Assembly (NCBI GenBank): GCA_023053545.1
Contig: JAKZAN010000005.1
Span: 11,222,001-11,286,000 of the forward strand
Direction: 5' to 3'
From: Lepidurus packardi
Lineage: Eukaryota > Arthropoda > Branchiopoda > Notostraca > Triopsidae
Length of the DNA: 64,000 bases
The notes under the pieces are model-generated. The model was not told where the DNA came from. It saw only the letters and a list, made by a program, of their open reading frames with translations, and searched no databases. Positions 1 through 11,058 of the stretch are shown here, one piece after another. Position 1 is the first letter of the stretch. The number at the start of each line of letters is the position of its first letter. The translations under genes and the position numbers were made by a program.

Positions 1-531
1 GGCCTTTGACTTTCAAACATTGGTCGAAATGACCCATCGCGTGGTAATTTCCGCTAGCAATTCCATCAGGCATTTTACCAGTAGCGTCGTACACTACATT
101 CAGATATGTAATTTGGTTTCATTTTGGTTGTTAAACTGGCGTGACTTACTCTTTAAGGCCCAGCCAGTAAAATTAGCTAAGGATTCCGCGTACAGCTGAC
201 TGTCGTCCCTGCACTGTTGACTGATATTCTTATTACGACTAACAGTGGGTATCAGAAAACTCGCCAAACCGGTTAAAATCATATTAGCAACCGTAGATCC
301 ATCAACGAACTCGTTAGGCAGTCGTAGATGCGCAGAAATTTTGTCTGGTGAGAAGGTGAGCTCTTCTGGGGAGTTCAGGACGCTTTGTTTGAGTTCTTCT
401 TGCATATGTTGCAGAATTTCGGCATGTTGTCCAGTGAAACGCAACTGTTGCGGAATGTGATTAGGATACTGAGCAGTGATTAAGGGTGAAAATGCTATAC
501 AACACAATAAAACTGTCTTGGTTTTCCACAT
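1..531 (-). CDS. Nose-resistant-to-fluoxetine (NRF-6-like) protein, N-terminal part
   Basis: Two exons are visible: 531-150 and 93 to the window edge, with a 56-bp GT-AG intron at 149-94. The Met at 531 begins a signal peptide (MWKTKTVLLCCIAFSPLITA). Across the splice the reading is GWALKMYDATGKMPDGI and then GNYHAMGHFDQCLKVKG. This is the conserved cysteine-containing NRF domain that precedes the acyltransferase-3 membrane domain in the C. elegans NRF-6 family. These multi-pass membrane proteins are linked to lipid and drug transport, but the reaction is not established. The membrane domain is outside the window. The gene is head-to-head with the DHRS7B-like gene, 715 bp apart. The family call is firm; which paralogue it is cannot be told. 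Confidence 0.88.
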
Positions 532-1246
532 TTTTAATAACTTCGGTTTACGGACTTTTTAAGTCCTACGATTATTCTGGCACAAAGCAAACAACTGCGG
601 GAATGACTAGCAGCTTCCTGTTCCCCTTCATTTATACTTGTAGAAGTATGGGAGGGCAAAAAGCATTGCATCATGACGTGGAAACAAAGGACTCCCCTAG
701 ATTTTTGTCTTCTTTTACTTGGCCAAAGGTCGAAAGATGTTTCGAACCTTTGCCTTCAAGATATTCGGACTTCAATTGGGCGCGCAATCACCTTATCTTA
801 TTGGTTTTTGTACTCTTAATCAAATCCTGATAAAATCTATTATTCATATTACTTCATGAAATCTGATCATGTCTCTGTATTCTATTCTGTTAGATGACAT
901 AATTTCCTTTCATTTCGACGCCAATTAATTCAAATTAGACCCGGAAGCTTTATAGCGCCATCTAATAACTTTCTAATGAATCCCCTTGAACATCTTTATT
1001 ATTGTTTTGCTTCCTGAACGTTCTGAAATCAACCAACCTCTACTTTATAATTAAAAATGGTTCGTAAACTAGCATTAAACACAGAATTCCACGCTATAAC
1101 TCGAGGCTCACCCAAAACTCCCGGTATTTCCTCGCTTAAATCATTTTTCAAATTTTATGACTTGCAGTTTTGTCTTGCTTGATATTTATTCTTAATCTCG
1201 CTTATCTATTAGATTTCTTAGTTATCGCTCGTCAACTAATTCAATA
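532..1246. other. Intergenic region between two divergent genes
   Basis: Non-coding spacer between the NRF-6-like gene (leftward) and the DHRS7B-like gene (rightward). It must contain both promoters. I see no clear TATA box. The plus ORF at 486-830 has no family signal and is antisense to the start of the NRF-6-like exon. Confidence 0.5.
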
Positions 1247-3068
1247 ATGTCTCGTCTAGTGTTGGGATCTGTCGAAGCGCCTGAACATGCAACTTTGGGC
1301 GCTAAAGAGCTTAAATTGGTGCCAAATTTTCCTCAAGGACCGCTAATTACCATTTGGAACAGTTTACCTTCGTTAAGCAACTTTATTTCCTACACGTTAC
1401 TACCCTTAACCCTTCCGTTTGCGGCATTCCAATTCTTCTTTAATCTATACATCAATTTAAGGTCCCAAAACACGCTAGAAGGCAAAGTAAAACCGTACAA
1501 AAAAATATAGAAATAAAGTAATTATGTTTAATTATTTCTTGCGGTCATTTAAGGTTGTGCTAATTACTGGCGCTAGTTCCGGCTTAGGAAAAGCCTTGGC
1601 AGTTGCTTTCTATAAACAAGGATGTCGCCTGATACTCTGTTCGAGGGGAAAAGAACAATTAGACGCAATTCGCCTGGAATTACTCCAAATGTCCACTGTA
1701 AGAAACACATAAATTGCTTAATTAATTCCTTTTTAATGGAATTAGTTCCTTTTTAATGGAATTAATTCCTTTTTAATGTTAAAAATCATTCTTAGAGTAG
1801 AGAAACACTTTATCCGCCCGTGGTTATACCCATGGATCTATCAGACGTCAAACAAATTGAAATTAAAGCAAAAGAAGCATTAGGAATCTATGGTTACGTG
1901 GATATTCTGGTTAATAACGCTGGCATTTCTTATCGTGGCGAAGTTTTGCACACACAATTGGACGTAGACCAGCAATTAATGCAAGTCAATTATATCGGGC
2001 CAGTGGCGCTGACCAAAGCTTTATTACCATCCATGATAAAACGAAAAGCCGGTCATATAGTCATGGTGAGCAGCGTACAGGGCAAAATTGGAATTCCTTT
2101 CAGGTGAAACCAGCTTTGATACCCTTGACAGATTAGTTTTATTCGTTTTAATCTTACTTTACGCGTTTTCCCTTTCTTTTCTGATGGTAGGTCTTGTTAC
2201 AGTGCTTCCAAACACGCGTTACAAGGATTTAGTGACTGTTTGCGAGCAGAAGTCAATAAAGATAAAGTAATGGTCTCGGTGATCGACCCCGGTTACATCC
2301 AAACGAACTTATCGTTAAATGCGGTTACAGCCAATGGAGGTCGTTACGGAGGTAAGTCAGCTAAACTTTAATCAAGAAGAAACTGTATTTTCCATGTTTA
2401 ATCAACGCATAATCATTCTCTATGCATAATTTCAGTTGATTCTTTGGCGTAGAAAATAGGGCAAATTGTAATTTTCTAGAGTTAATATTAACCGAGATAA
2501 TAACGTTTATGGTTTTGGAATCCTTAGAACACGCCTTTTTGATGAGAAATACCTTATTTTCGTATAAGTTTAATTTTTGTTTTAAAATCAATTATTTGTT
2601 TAAACCAAGTATTTGGATTTATTTAAATCAAGTATTTGGATTTATTTAAATCAAGTATTTGGATTTATTTAAATCAAGTATTTGTTTAAATCAAGTATTT
2701 GTTTGCTTTTTAAATCAAGCAACAATGTATAATTTGTTTATATTTATGTTTAAAGTATGGTTGTTTTGATGTATTAAAAGGCTTTTGTTTTATTTTTGTT
2801 TTGTTTAAAGTATGGTTGTTTTGATGTATTAAAAGGCTTGTGTTTTATTTTTGTAGTTACAGATAAAACTACGGCAGAAGGTGAAACTCCAGAAAAGGTT
2901 GCATTGGAAATAACTCGCGCTGTGAAGCAAGGCAAAGAAGAGCTTATTATCGCTGGTTTCACTACAAGATTAGTCATATTTCTGCGAACGCTTTTCCCCT
3001 CTTTATATTTCCTCATAATGAACCATCGAGCGTCGAAGAAGGAAGGTTTGGGCGCCAAACAAGACTAA
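1247..3068 (+). CDS. DHRS7B: Short-chain dehydrogenase/reductase, DHRS7B-like
   Basis: Five exons (1247-1486, 1554-1697, 1796-2103, 2191-2351, 2857-3068) join in frame to 354 codons. Residues 1-80 hold a hydrophobic N-terminal anchor. The Rossmann NAD(P)-binding motif TGASSGLGK is at 85-93, NNAG at 168-171, the catalytic serine lies in VMVSSVQGK, and the Tyr-x3-Lys pair is Y234/K238 (YSASK). The [23 protein letters not shown] and [10 protein letters not shown] stretches match vertebrate DHRS7B closely. DHRS7B is an ER/peroxisomal membrane reductase of ether-lipid synthesis (acyl/alkyl-dihydroxyacetone-phosphate reduction). Substrate assignment here is by family only. Catalytic residues are intact. 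Introns 2 and 4 contain short tandem repeats. Confidence 0.93.
1720..1778. repeat. Intronic tandem repeat, ~22-bp unit, about 3 copies
   Basis: The phrase TTCCTTTTTAATGGAATTA recurs three times in intron 2 of the DHRS7B-like gene. It fills most of that intron. Confidence 0.8.
2604..2856. repeat. Two adjacent tandem repeats in an intron
   Basis: At 2604-2700 a 22-bp unit (AATCAAGTATTTGGATTTAT and similar) repeats about 4-5 times. At 2752-2856 a ~56-bp unit containing AAAGTATGGTTGTTTTGATG repeats twice, ending at the splice acceptor of the last DHRS7B-like exon. The second copy therefore carries the polypyrimidine tract actually used for splicing. Confidence 0.8.
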
Positions 3069-3301
3069 TTAACAATTGCTAACTTATAATGAACAAGAAA
3101 ATGTAACAAAATGGGGTTTCTTGCAAAGGGTTTTCTATTGATTCGTTATGTACAAAGTGTTCGTCTAAGTGGGACACGACTTGGACTCTGGAATGAAAGT
3201 CACTACGTTTAGAAAGAAACAAGAGTTTTTTTTTTTTTGTTTTTAATGATTTGACAAGTTTGACGCAATAGATGAGGACTGTCTTCGACTCTTTTAGCTC
3301 G

Positions 3302-3987
3302 TTACTTGCAGGCTTGGAACACTCGCCAAGCACAGAAAACAGCCGCCAATAAGGATATGGTGCAATGAAGAACTTTACGTCGCCGATCATCTCGCCGAAT
3401 GAGGACAATAGGCGAAGATGAGCCTAATCCTTGCAGAGGAAGTTTGGCCAGGCGTCTTGTATCATGCTCCACTTGATATTTGCAACACGGATCAAATTGC
3501 CAGGAAATGGTGTATAAAGATGTGCAAAAAACTGAGACGACGCCTAATGGGGTGCAGATATAAGGTCGTTCATTCCATACACAACCTTAACGTCGACAAG
3601 AAAACATTATTGTAGGCATAGTTTGGCTAATTTGAAATAAAATACCCGTAATTAAAGCTCCTAAGCCGGACAAAACGGCCGTTTTGTGCAAGCAATTCCC
3701 TACTGCGATCCATCGAGCAGTTTCGTCGCCCAATCGCATGGGTTCGATGACTATTATAGGTACTGCAGCTTCCAAAGCCCTTTCTAGCTCAATTTCAAAC
3801 GTTTCTTGTGCATTTTCGCCGTCATAGATTTCCCGTACTACTGCGACTTCCGGCGCAAGGAGAAATTCCCTGGATAAATGACACAACGTTCGTCAGAAAC
3901 TTTATCGCTAAAGGTATCAAAGAAATCCCATAATTTGAGGTGAGATTTTGGCGAATAAACTTACTCGTTGTCATCTTTTTTGCTCAT
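3302..3987 (-). CDS. TMEM11: TMEM11 homologue, mitochondrial inner-membrane protein
   Basis: Three exons (3987-3965, 3869-3646, 3585-3302) give 176 residues. The first exon is only 23 nt (MSKKDDN plus two bases). Diagnostic stretches are REIYDGENAQETFEIELERA, RLGDETARWIAVGNCLHKTA and YTISWQFDPCCKYQVEHD, all strongly conserved in vertebrate TMEM11 and Drosophila PMI. Two hydrophobic segments follow (around GLGALITG and LGVVSVFCTSLYTI), with a third near the C-terminus. The family acts with the MICOS complex in cristae shaping and mitochondrial morphology. Human TMEM11 is 192 aa, so the length fits. It is tail-to-tail with the DHRS7B-like gene and head-to-head with RNPS1. The open frame running past the second donor is an artefact of intron read-through. 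Confidence 0.95.
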
Positions 3988-4243
3988 GATTCCCTCAAGC
4001 TGCAGTGGATTATAATAATAATAAATAATAAAAACAAAACCGCGCTGCATTAACTTTAATTTCATTATTAACTCACTTAATTAGTCCCTACCCCTTTCGT
4101 TTATCCTTAAACTATTTAAAGTACGATTTATACGATCGAAAGCTTAAGGGATACTGGATTTCGTAATAAGTTTTAGTCGTTGGCAACGTTGGTTAGTTTG
4201 TTTGTATACAGTGTTGGACGCCATTGGCAAATAATTTGTGAAA
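3988..4243. promoter_or_regulatory. Probable bidirectional promoter, TMEM11/RNPS1
   Basis: Only 256 bp separate the TMEM11 start codon (minus) from the RNPS1 start codon (plus). The segment must hold both 5' UTRs and both promoters. No TATA box lies at a useful distance from either start, which fits housekeeping promoters. Inferred from spacing only. Confidence 0.5.
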
Positions 4244-5684
4244 ATGTAAGTATATCGCGTTAAATCTCAATCATCCGTCATCATCCTCTCATAATTCCAA
4301 AGTATATTATTGAAAGTGTATCAGTGCTTAGTTATTTGACAGTTTAGAGAGGATTTAACCCCGAGATCATCATTTTGGGCGTTTGTTTTTGCCGGCCTTT
4401 TGGCGCCAAAGGCAACAACAATGGATAATAATGTGTATTTTGTTGGTTGTTTAGGGCCAGGAGCCTCACGAATGACCCGGATGAAAAGAAACTGAAGAAA
4501 GCCGACACTAGCAAAGTTAAAGATAAGCCATCTAAGGAGAAAAGAGCTCGTAGTCGCAGCGGATCATCCAGCAGTGGGAGTGACAGCGATTCTAGCCGAA
4601 GTTCAAGGAGCAGCTCTTCGTCCTCAACTTCTTCATCCTCGTCATCTGATTCCTCTGATTCCTCCTCGTCAGGATCCAGCTCTAGTTCATCTCGCTCGAG
4701 CGGAAGCCGCCGATCCAAAACCAAAGAGTAAAAATCCTTTACAACCTTCATTAAGCACTTTAAACCTCACACAAATTCCTTCTTTGTCCTTAAACAATTC
4801 TAGAGACAGACGTAAACCTACAGATAGGAAAGAACCACAGCTCAAAGGCGTCGACGCGGATCTAAAGTCCAAAACCGACTTAGACAAAGGAAAAGACGCT
4901 TCGTTGACCGAAAAAGATAAAAAGGAAGATGGTGCAACCAAACGCAGATCCAGGTAAACCCCCATTAACATCCTATTTTAAAAAAAGTAGTTAAAACTTC
5001 TATCTTTGGTTCAAGATCTGCGTCTCCTCGACGTCGTAAACGCTCTCCGACGCCCCGCCCCACCCGCATTCACATTGGTCGCCTGACTCGCAACGTTACC
5101 AAGGACCACATCACTGAAATATTCTCAGTTTACGGCACGATCGCTAACGTAGAGCTCCCTGTCGATCGTATGCACGCTCAGCTGCATCGTGGCTTCGCAT
5201 ACATCGAGTTTAGCACTGCCGACGAGGCTGAAAATGCCATGAAACACATGGATGGAGGTATGAAACCTCTTTTCCCCCTCAAATGCCATCGCTACTGAAG
5301 CATATGTTCGGTTAGTAAGCAAGTTCCTCTTGTTTAGGACAAATTGACGGACAGGAAATCACGGCTGCGCCTGTGCTAATGCCCAAACAACGGATGCCAC
5401 CCGGAGGAGGCGGTGCTAGACGTTCCCCACCACCTTCGATGATGCGTCGAGGGTATCGTCGTTGGACTCCACGCTCCCCAAGACGGTTCAACAACAATAG
5501 AAGGAGGTCTCCACCCCCGCCGCGTGGTGGAAGGCGCTCTTCGCCGCGTCGTTCAGGCAGAGATCGCCCCAGATCACGTTCCAGGGTCCCTGTCGTTAAT
5601 AAATCAAGGTCTCGTTCCCGTTCCCGATCTCCCGCCAATCGCCGCCGACGTTATTCCCGTTCATCTTCGTCGTCCTCGCGCTAA
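4244..5684 (+). CDS. RNPS1: RNA-binding protein with serine-rich domain 1 (RNPS1)
   Basis: Five exons (4244-4245, 4455-4727, 4804-4953, 5016-5257, 5338-5684) give 337 residues. The start codon itself is split: AT ends exon 1 and G opens exon 2. The order is a lysine-rich leader, a long Ser/Arg-Ser tract, a charged linker, one RRM and a Pro/Arg/RS C-terminal tail. The RRM has IHIGRLTRNVTKDHITEIFS, RGFAYIEF (RNP1) and MDGGQIDGQEITAAPVL. The RRM and HIGRLTRNVTKDHI are signatures of RNPS1, an exon-junction-complex (ASAP/PSAP) component acting in splicing and nonsense-mediated decay in nuclear speckles. Human RNPS1 is 305 aa. The antisense frame at 4344-4751 (Glu/Asp/Leu-rich) is a shadow of the Ser codons. 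Confidence 0.96.
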
Positions 5685-5722
5685 GAAGGCGTGGTTTCGG
5701 TTGAAAACCGCTTAAATCTAAG

Positions 5723-6190
5723 GTAACTTAATGTTTCTTACTGTTTAAATATTTGGGATTTCTATTTTAATTAATGGGTTCTATTTTTACTTTAATGTTA
5801 GATCAAGTCACTTTTTAGTTTTAAGAATTCAGTTTAAGACAATTTTTTTTAAATTACAGATTTAATTAAAAAATAGAAGAAAAAATTAATTTAATTAAGA
5901 AAAAAAAAAGTTTAAGACGCTTAATGTAGGATTTATTTCATAATTTATTGTAACTTTTTCTTACTGTTTAAATTTTTTGGATTTCTATTTTAATTAATGG
6001 GTTCTATTTTTACTTTAATGTTAGATCAAGTCGCTTTTTTAGTTTTAAAAATTCAGTTTAAGACAAAATTTTTAAAAAAGTTAAAGATTTAATTTAAAAA
6101 TTATAGAAAAAAATTCATTTAATTAAGAAAAAAATATTGTAAGACGCTTAATATAGGATTTATTTCATAATTTATTGTAACTTTTTCAAG
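5723..6190. repeat. Tandem duplication, 227-bp unit
   Basis: The block starting GTAACTT at 5723 recurs at 5950, and the opening of a third copy appears at 6177. The shared core includes TTAATTAATGGGTTCTATTT and TTAGATCAAGTC. It lies directly after the RNPS1 stop codon, probably in its 3' UTR. Confidence 0.85.
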
Positions 6191-9100
6191 ACATTTTCTT
6201 AAATTTGTTTAATTAATTGCATTTTTAAAATTTTTCTAGATTGGCGAATGGAATCATTTAAACAGCAAGTCGAAACATTTTTCATCCGTGACATTTTCTT
6301 GTCTAAATCTTTGTGGCGTAGAAATAGAAAGGAAACTATAATTCCAGAAAAACGCGTTCTTTAACCTTGAGGAAAATTGTTTTACTTTTAAAGTGGTTAG
6401 AAAGTAGATCTCTTCCTTGTTTGGAGTTAACGGCAGAATTGAAAACGAAACACGTGGCCGTTGCAATTGGTGTTTGCCATTTCCATCACGTTCTTTGGTG
6501 TCTTCATCAGCGAAAGACTACAAGGTTGATCTCAAGTCTGCTTAATGGCTATAAAACTCTCTTCCTTTTTCTCTTTTTTCCCCCTTTTAGGTGCTGTATG
6601 CTTTTTCTTGATTCGCTCCGCGGTTCACATTTAATTTCTGTTTGGTTTTCCGGGGTGGTTCTTAACGTTGGACCAACGATTGTAGGCGTTGTAAAACTTT
6701 TCGCTTCGGAACATTCTCAGAAAGCAAGAAATTTCAGCTTAATGACTGCCCTAAAGGGACCATTTGAAGCCTTTGGGAGCAGAAATTCAGTCTATTCCAC
6801 TTTCACTTCAGCCTAAAAGAAAAAAAAGAATAGAAAACCGACGTTCGGAGATACTTTTCCTTCTTCGGGTTTTCCAAATTGCCATTCTTGCAGCATTTTA
6901 GAAATTTGTTTCGGGATTAAAAACGAAATTTTCTTTCTCATTTCGGATCTAGAGGATTGTCTCTAAATTTTATATAAATAACTAAATGTTATAACTGACA
7001 TCTTTAATGATATAGTAAACGTCAACTTGGATTCTTTACGATTTTCATTTTTTTTTTGGTTTGTTTCGTATTTTTATTTTTCGGTTTCTTTATTAAACGA
7101 ATTAAGGAACTTTATGGCTTAATGTTGTCTTGTAATTGCTTTTTAACTGAAGATTTTTTCTCTTGAATGCGAGGTTAAATCAATGCAATTGTGCAAGTTA
7201 ATACACTTTTGATGCAATTTGCTGCTTCACGTTACAATTTAATTCGATTTCGTTGCAATCACTGCAGTTTGAATGCAAATATAGCAATTTCAATGGTAAT
7301 GGCAGCTGCTTATTAAACATATACTTTACGTGTTCAGTTCTGCAATATTGCAAGGAGAGGATTTTACGTAATACAACCCATCCAACTTTCTAAACTAATT
7401 ATTCAGTTCAATAGAGTTCAGATTCCCCCGTATTCGTTGTTCAACGCGATTGTCCCATTTTAAGGCCTTCGAGATGGTTAGATTAAAAGTTCGTGTGCTT
7501 TGAATTGCTATTCTCGAATATATATAAAAGTTGTATACTTTTTTTAAATTTAACCGAAGTATAGGCTTGCGCCTGTTGCCAGATTCTTTATTTACGTTCT
7601 TTCTTACATTCCCTTGTGTTTATATATAACTCATCACAAGTTGTATAGTTTTGTATTAGGTTAAAACTATTCAAAATATTATGAATATAATTTATAATTT
7701 ACGTTAATTTAATTAGATTTTGTACTGGATTACAATGATTGTATTTTGTATGTTAGTTTTTTTTATCTGACTTGCATTGAATTTTGATTTTTTTTTTTTT
7801 ATCTGAAGTGCATTCCCAAAATTACTTGTAGAAATAGCAATAAATAAGTTACGCGTGATTTTTTATTTTTTTTTGGGTGCCTTCTAACGTATTTTTAGAA
7901 GCGTTACAAGGTCTCGTTTCTTTTTATAGGGAATTTCCGGACCGGATTTAAGCCCTTACATCGAGTTCATCCATTTTGGAAACACTCTTTTCATTATTTA
8001 AAAAAAAAAAATCTAACGAATTGTATTTAATGAATGAAGTGCAGTGTGTGATTTCCGCTGCTTTCTCACTTTCAGCTTGTGGTTTTGTCAGTGATTTGCT
8101 GGGCAGATGCCGCAAGAGAGAAAAATAGGCCGTGTGCCTATTCAACTGCGTCCAATTCTTCCTCTTACGCACTGAAACCTCACAAAAAGCTGCCTTTAGG
8201 CGCTAACCATTATACATAACTACCGCTTCCAAGGAGAAAGTTGGCTCGTTTCCTTGCCGCCTTGCCTTACTCAGCTTTATCATGCAAGAATCCTGTAATT
8301 CTTACCCATCCCAAAAAGAAACAGTGACTACCCACATAGTAAGTTGTACAAAAAAACTATTTAAATTGTTCCAGATAATTATAGCTTACTTAATCCCTTT
8401 TCTGCGGGTTCTTCTTCGGCTGTGAAATCTTTTTTAGGTTTCCCCAAGAGGAATCAAGTTTCACTTGCTCCTTGACCTTAAAAACTTGGACAGTGAAATA
8501 TATTCTAAACACTTGTCCTTCAACAGAGGGACAAGAAAGCAGAACATACGACCAGAAGACGATGATGATGAAGAAAGAAAAATTTAGGGGGGCTTGGCGA
8601 AAATGAGAACGGCAGAAAACATGTTTGTGCGCCCCTGAAACTTGAAAAGGCCGTAAACCTAGGCCTACGGGGCGGTGGCGCACCCCATCAAATACCAAGG
8701 TTATTGCTTACTGGCAAAGAAAGCACTAACATAATAACAGGTAAAATGGTGTAGAAGCAACACCATAGAGGGTTGCATATTGAGATAAGGCTCAGTTTTG
8801 TCAACGTCGAAGCTCTTCCATCCCAGAACAGGTGAAACACAGGTGGCTTGTATATTTTTCCACGTTGAGGGGACGTTCCATGGCTTGTTAGTGCGTTTTG
8901 GCGGGTTTTCCAGCGTGGAGGAAGTCGGAGGGGACCGACCCGGCCTCTGCCGGAGCGAAGGACTCGGCAGTCGGTCCCTGGAGTTGATCAGTGATGGAGG
9001 CCAGACGTGCGGGTTTGCTCGCATAAGGGATTTTGTGGTGAATTGGAGCGTTGGAGCTATTTGTTTTTGTTTCTTTGAAGCGAACCGAAGAAGATTACGA

Positions 9101-11058
9101 GGAATTTCAAGGACGACTGGAGAGAAACGTGTTTTTGTATAAAAGCGGAGGAGTTTAAACTTGGGCGCACACAGGCTGAGAATTTAATTAGATTTTTCAG
9201 CCGATCCAACATTGGCCACGTAGCGACTTTGATACGCTTCTGCAGTTTTCCAAGGCCTACAGGTACAGGTATAGATACAGTGTCGAGCGTTTACTTGAGC
9301 GTTTTGCTCTTCGTTTAGCTACGAAGGACTGAATTGAATGTTTGTTTTGGTAGTTTAGGGTTCTAAGTTTTGGGTAGTTTTGATAGGTTTCGGTCCGTTA
9401 AGCTAGTACCAATTTCTGGGAATTCGGTTTAGATGGTTTGGAAAGTGTTCACTATGATTGCTTTTAGCTTCGGATGGAAAATTTGTGCTTCTATGGTCTA
9501 ATTGAATTAGAGGTAAAGTTTTTTTAAGGGGGAGGGGTGTAAATCAATTTAAGCGTAATTTTGGTATTGTTAAAGGTAATATTTTGAAGGGTTAGGTTAG
9601 GTTGATATTTTGACAGGATTATTTAAAGATTTAAATTAAAAGTGATTCACTTTTATTGCGATCCAATTTAGAGCAGTGACCTCGACGTTCTAATTAAGTA
9701 TGAGTCAATGTTGGGCAGCTTTATTTAATTAGAAGTACGAAAACATTCAAATGGCTTTTACTTTATTCGGTTTGAATGGTTTGGGACATTAAAATATGTA
9801 TTTACATGATTTATAATGTAAATATTGTAAGGAATTTTTCTTATTTACAGTTTGTTTAACGCTAAAATTATAGCTCTGGATTATTGCACTCACATGTTAA
9901 TTTCAATAAATAAAATAAATACAATAAATAAAACAAAGTTAATATCGTAAAGTTTATTTGAGGTGCATAATTACGTGCTTAAGTTTACTTCTAGCGAGTT
10001 TATTGACTAGACAAAAATGGCCTTTGTTGTACTGTACAATGTGATATACTTTTACAATGTGGTTTACGTTTTCTGTGGCTCGTTTGGTTTAACTGTAACT
10101 GTAGTCATTTGACATATGTCAGGATCCGCGCGATAAAGAAATAATCAGTGCGTGACGTAGGTTGAATGCTGCATAGTTCTATTATTTTCTGAAGAGAACC
10201 TTAAATAGCGTTCAAAAAGGTGGAAATAGTTCCTAATTCCTAGCTTTCATTCCCGAAAGTCTTTGAAAGTCCCGTAGGTCCTTGAAATTGCTTCCCTGTT
10301 GTGTTGGGAAGTTTTGATTGAACTTTGTTTTGAACAGTAAAGCCAAGACGAGCCCAAAGATGGTCATTTTCCCATCTAAAAGTTCGGAAAGTCAATAATT
10401 CTCAAGCTCCTAAAAGGAAAGAAAACGGTAAAAATGTGTCAGCTTCGTACACAGTTTATATTTAGTCCGCTAGGTCTTGCCAAGGAATTCCGTAGGACTT
10501 TTGCGAGTTGACCTCGAAAAATCTAATTCCCAGCACAATTACCGCTAACTTAATTCGTCGCCTTGTATTGTATTTAACGTTTTTTGCAGTAATCTACGTA
10601 AGTTAAAGCCTTCTGGCTTCTTCCTTTATCCCCCCCCCCAAAAAAAATTACTATCAGTTAGTTTCCAGCATAACCGTGTCCTACTTTCAAAGTTATTTTT
10701 GAATTGTAACAAATTATAATTGTAACTAAATTCTCTAAAATAATCTTAACAATTAATAGGAAGGTTAAATATTATTATTTGGGTGTTATTTTAGTTAAAA
10801 AAATTATTATTAGCGTTGAAAATATTTTTAATGTTATGTATCTTCGTTTTATATTTAAACATTTTTAGTTAATTTATTGCAGTTTAAAACTAAAGGGGAC
10901 TAATTTTAAGAATTAGTAGGGGACTTCACTGAGTTCCTGTGAATTTTAGGGATTTTTAGGTTGATTATTGAGTGATGTAAGATCACTTGAAATTTCCGAG
11001 TTTTTTAACCGATGCATTGGGGTTTAGGTGGAATGAAGAATGCGCGCATAACAGCGAA
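6191..11058. other. Long non-coding stretch upstream of FAM20C
   Basis: About 4.9 kb with no gene I can support. It is AT-rich with a GC-richer patch near 8.6-9.2 kb that ends in a TATA-like box (9138). ORFs at 6367-6816, 8390-8698 (minus) and 8798-9142 show no family pattern and have non-ATG starts or Phe/Leu-rich random-looking composition. The interval probably contains the RNPS1 3' UTR, and the FAM20C promoter with 5' UTR exon(s). Confidence 0.5.
9138..9145 (+). promoter_or_regulatory. TATA-like box, possible FAM20C core promoter
   Basis: TATAAAAG on the plus strand in the GC-richer patch 1.9 kb upstream of the FAM20C start codon. If it is used, a 5' UTR intron would be needed to reach 11059. 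Position and motif only. Confidence 0.3.

Noticed and set aside
4344..4751. Minus-strand acidic/leucine-rich ORF of 135 codons
   Set aside because: Exact shadow of the RNPS1 serine-rich tract.
5373..5715. Overlapping Pro/Arg-rich ORFs in other frames of RNPS1
   Set aside because: Low-complexity RS-encoding DNA is open in several frames; only one joins the RRM.
6367..6816. 149-codon plus-strand ORF
   Set aside because: Begins with a non-ATG codon, is Phe/Leu-rich and has no family pattern or splice context.
8390..8698. Minus-strand ORF with a hydrophobic stretch resembling a signal peptide, ending near a GTAAGC donor
   Set aside because: No ATG at a sensible position and no partner exon; could be a 5' UTR exon but cannot be supported as coding.
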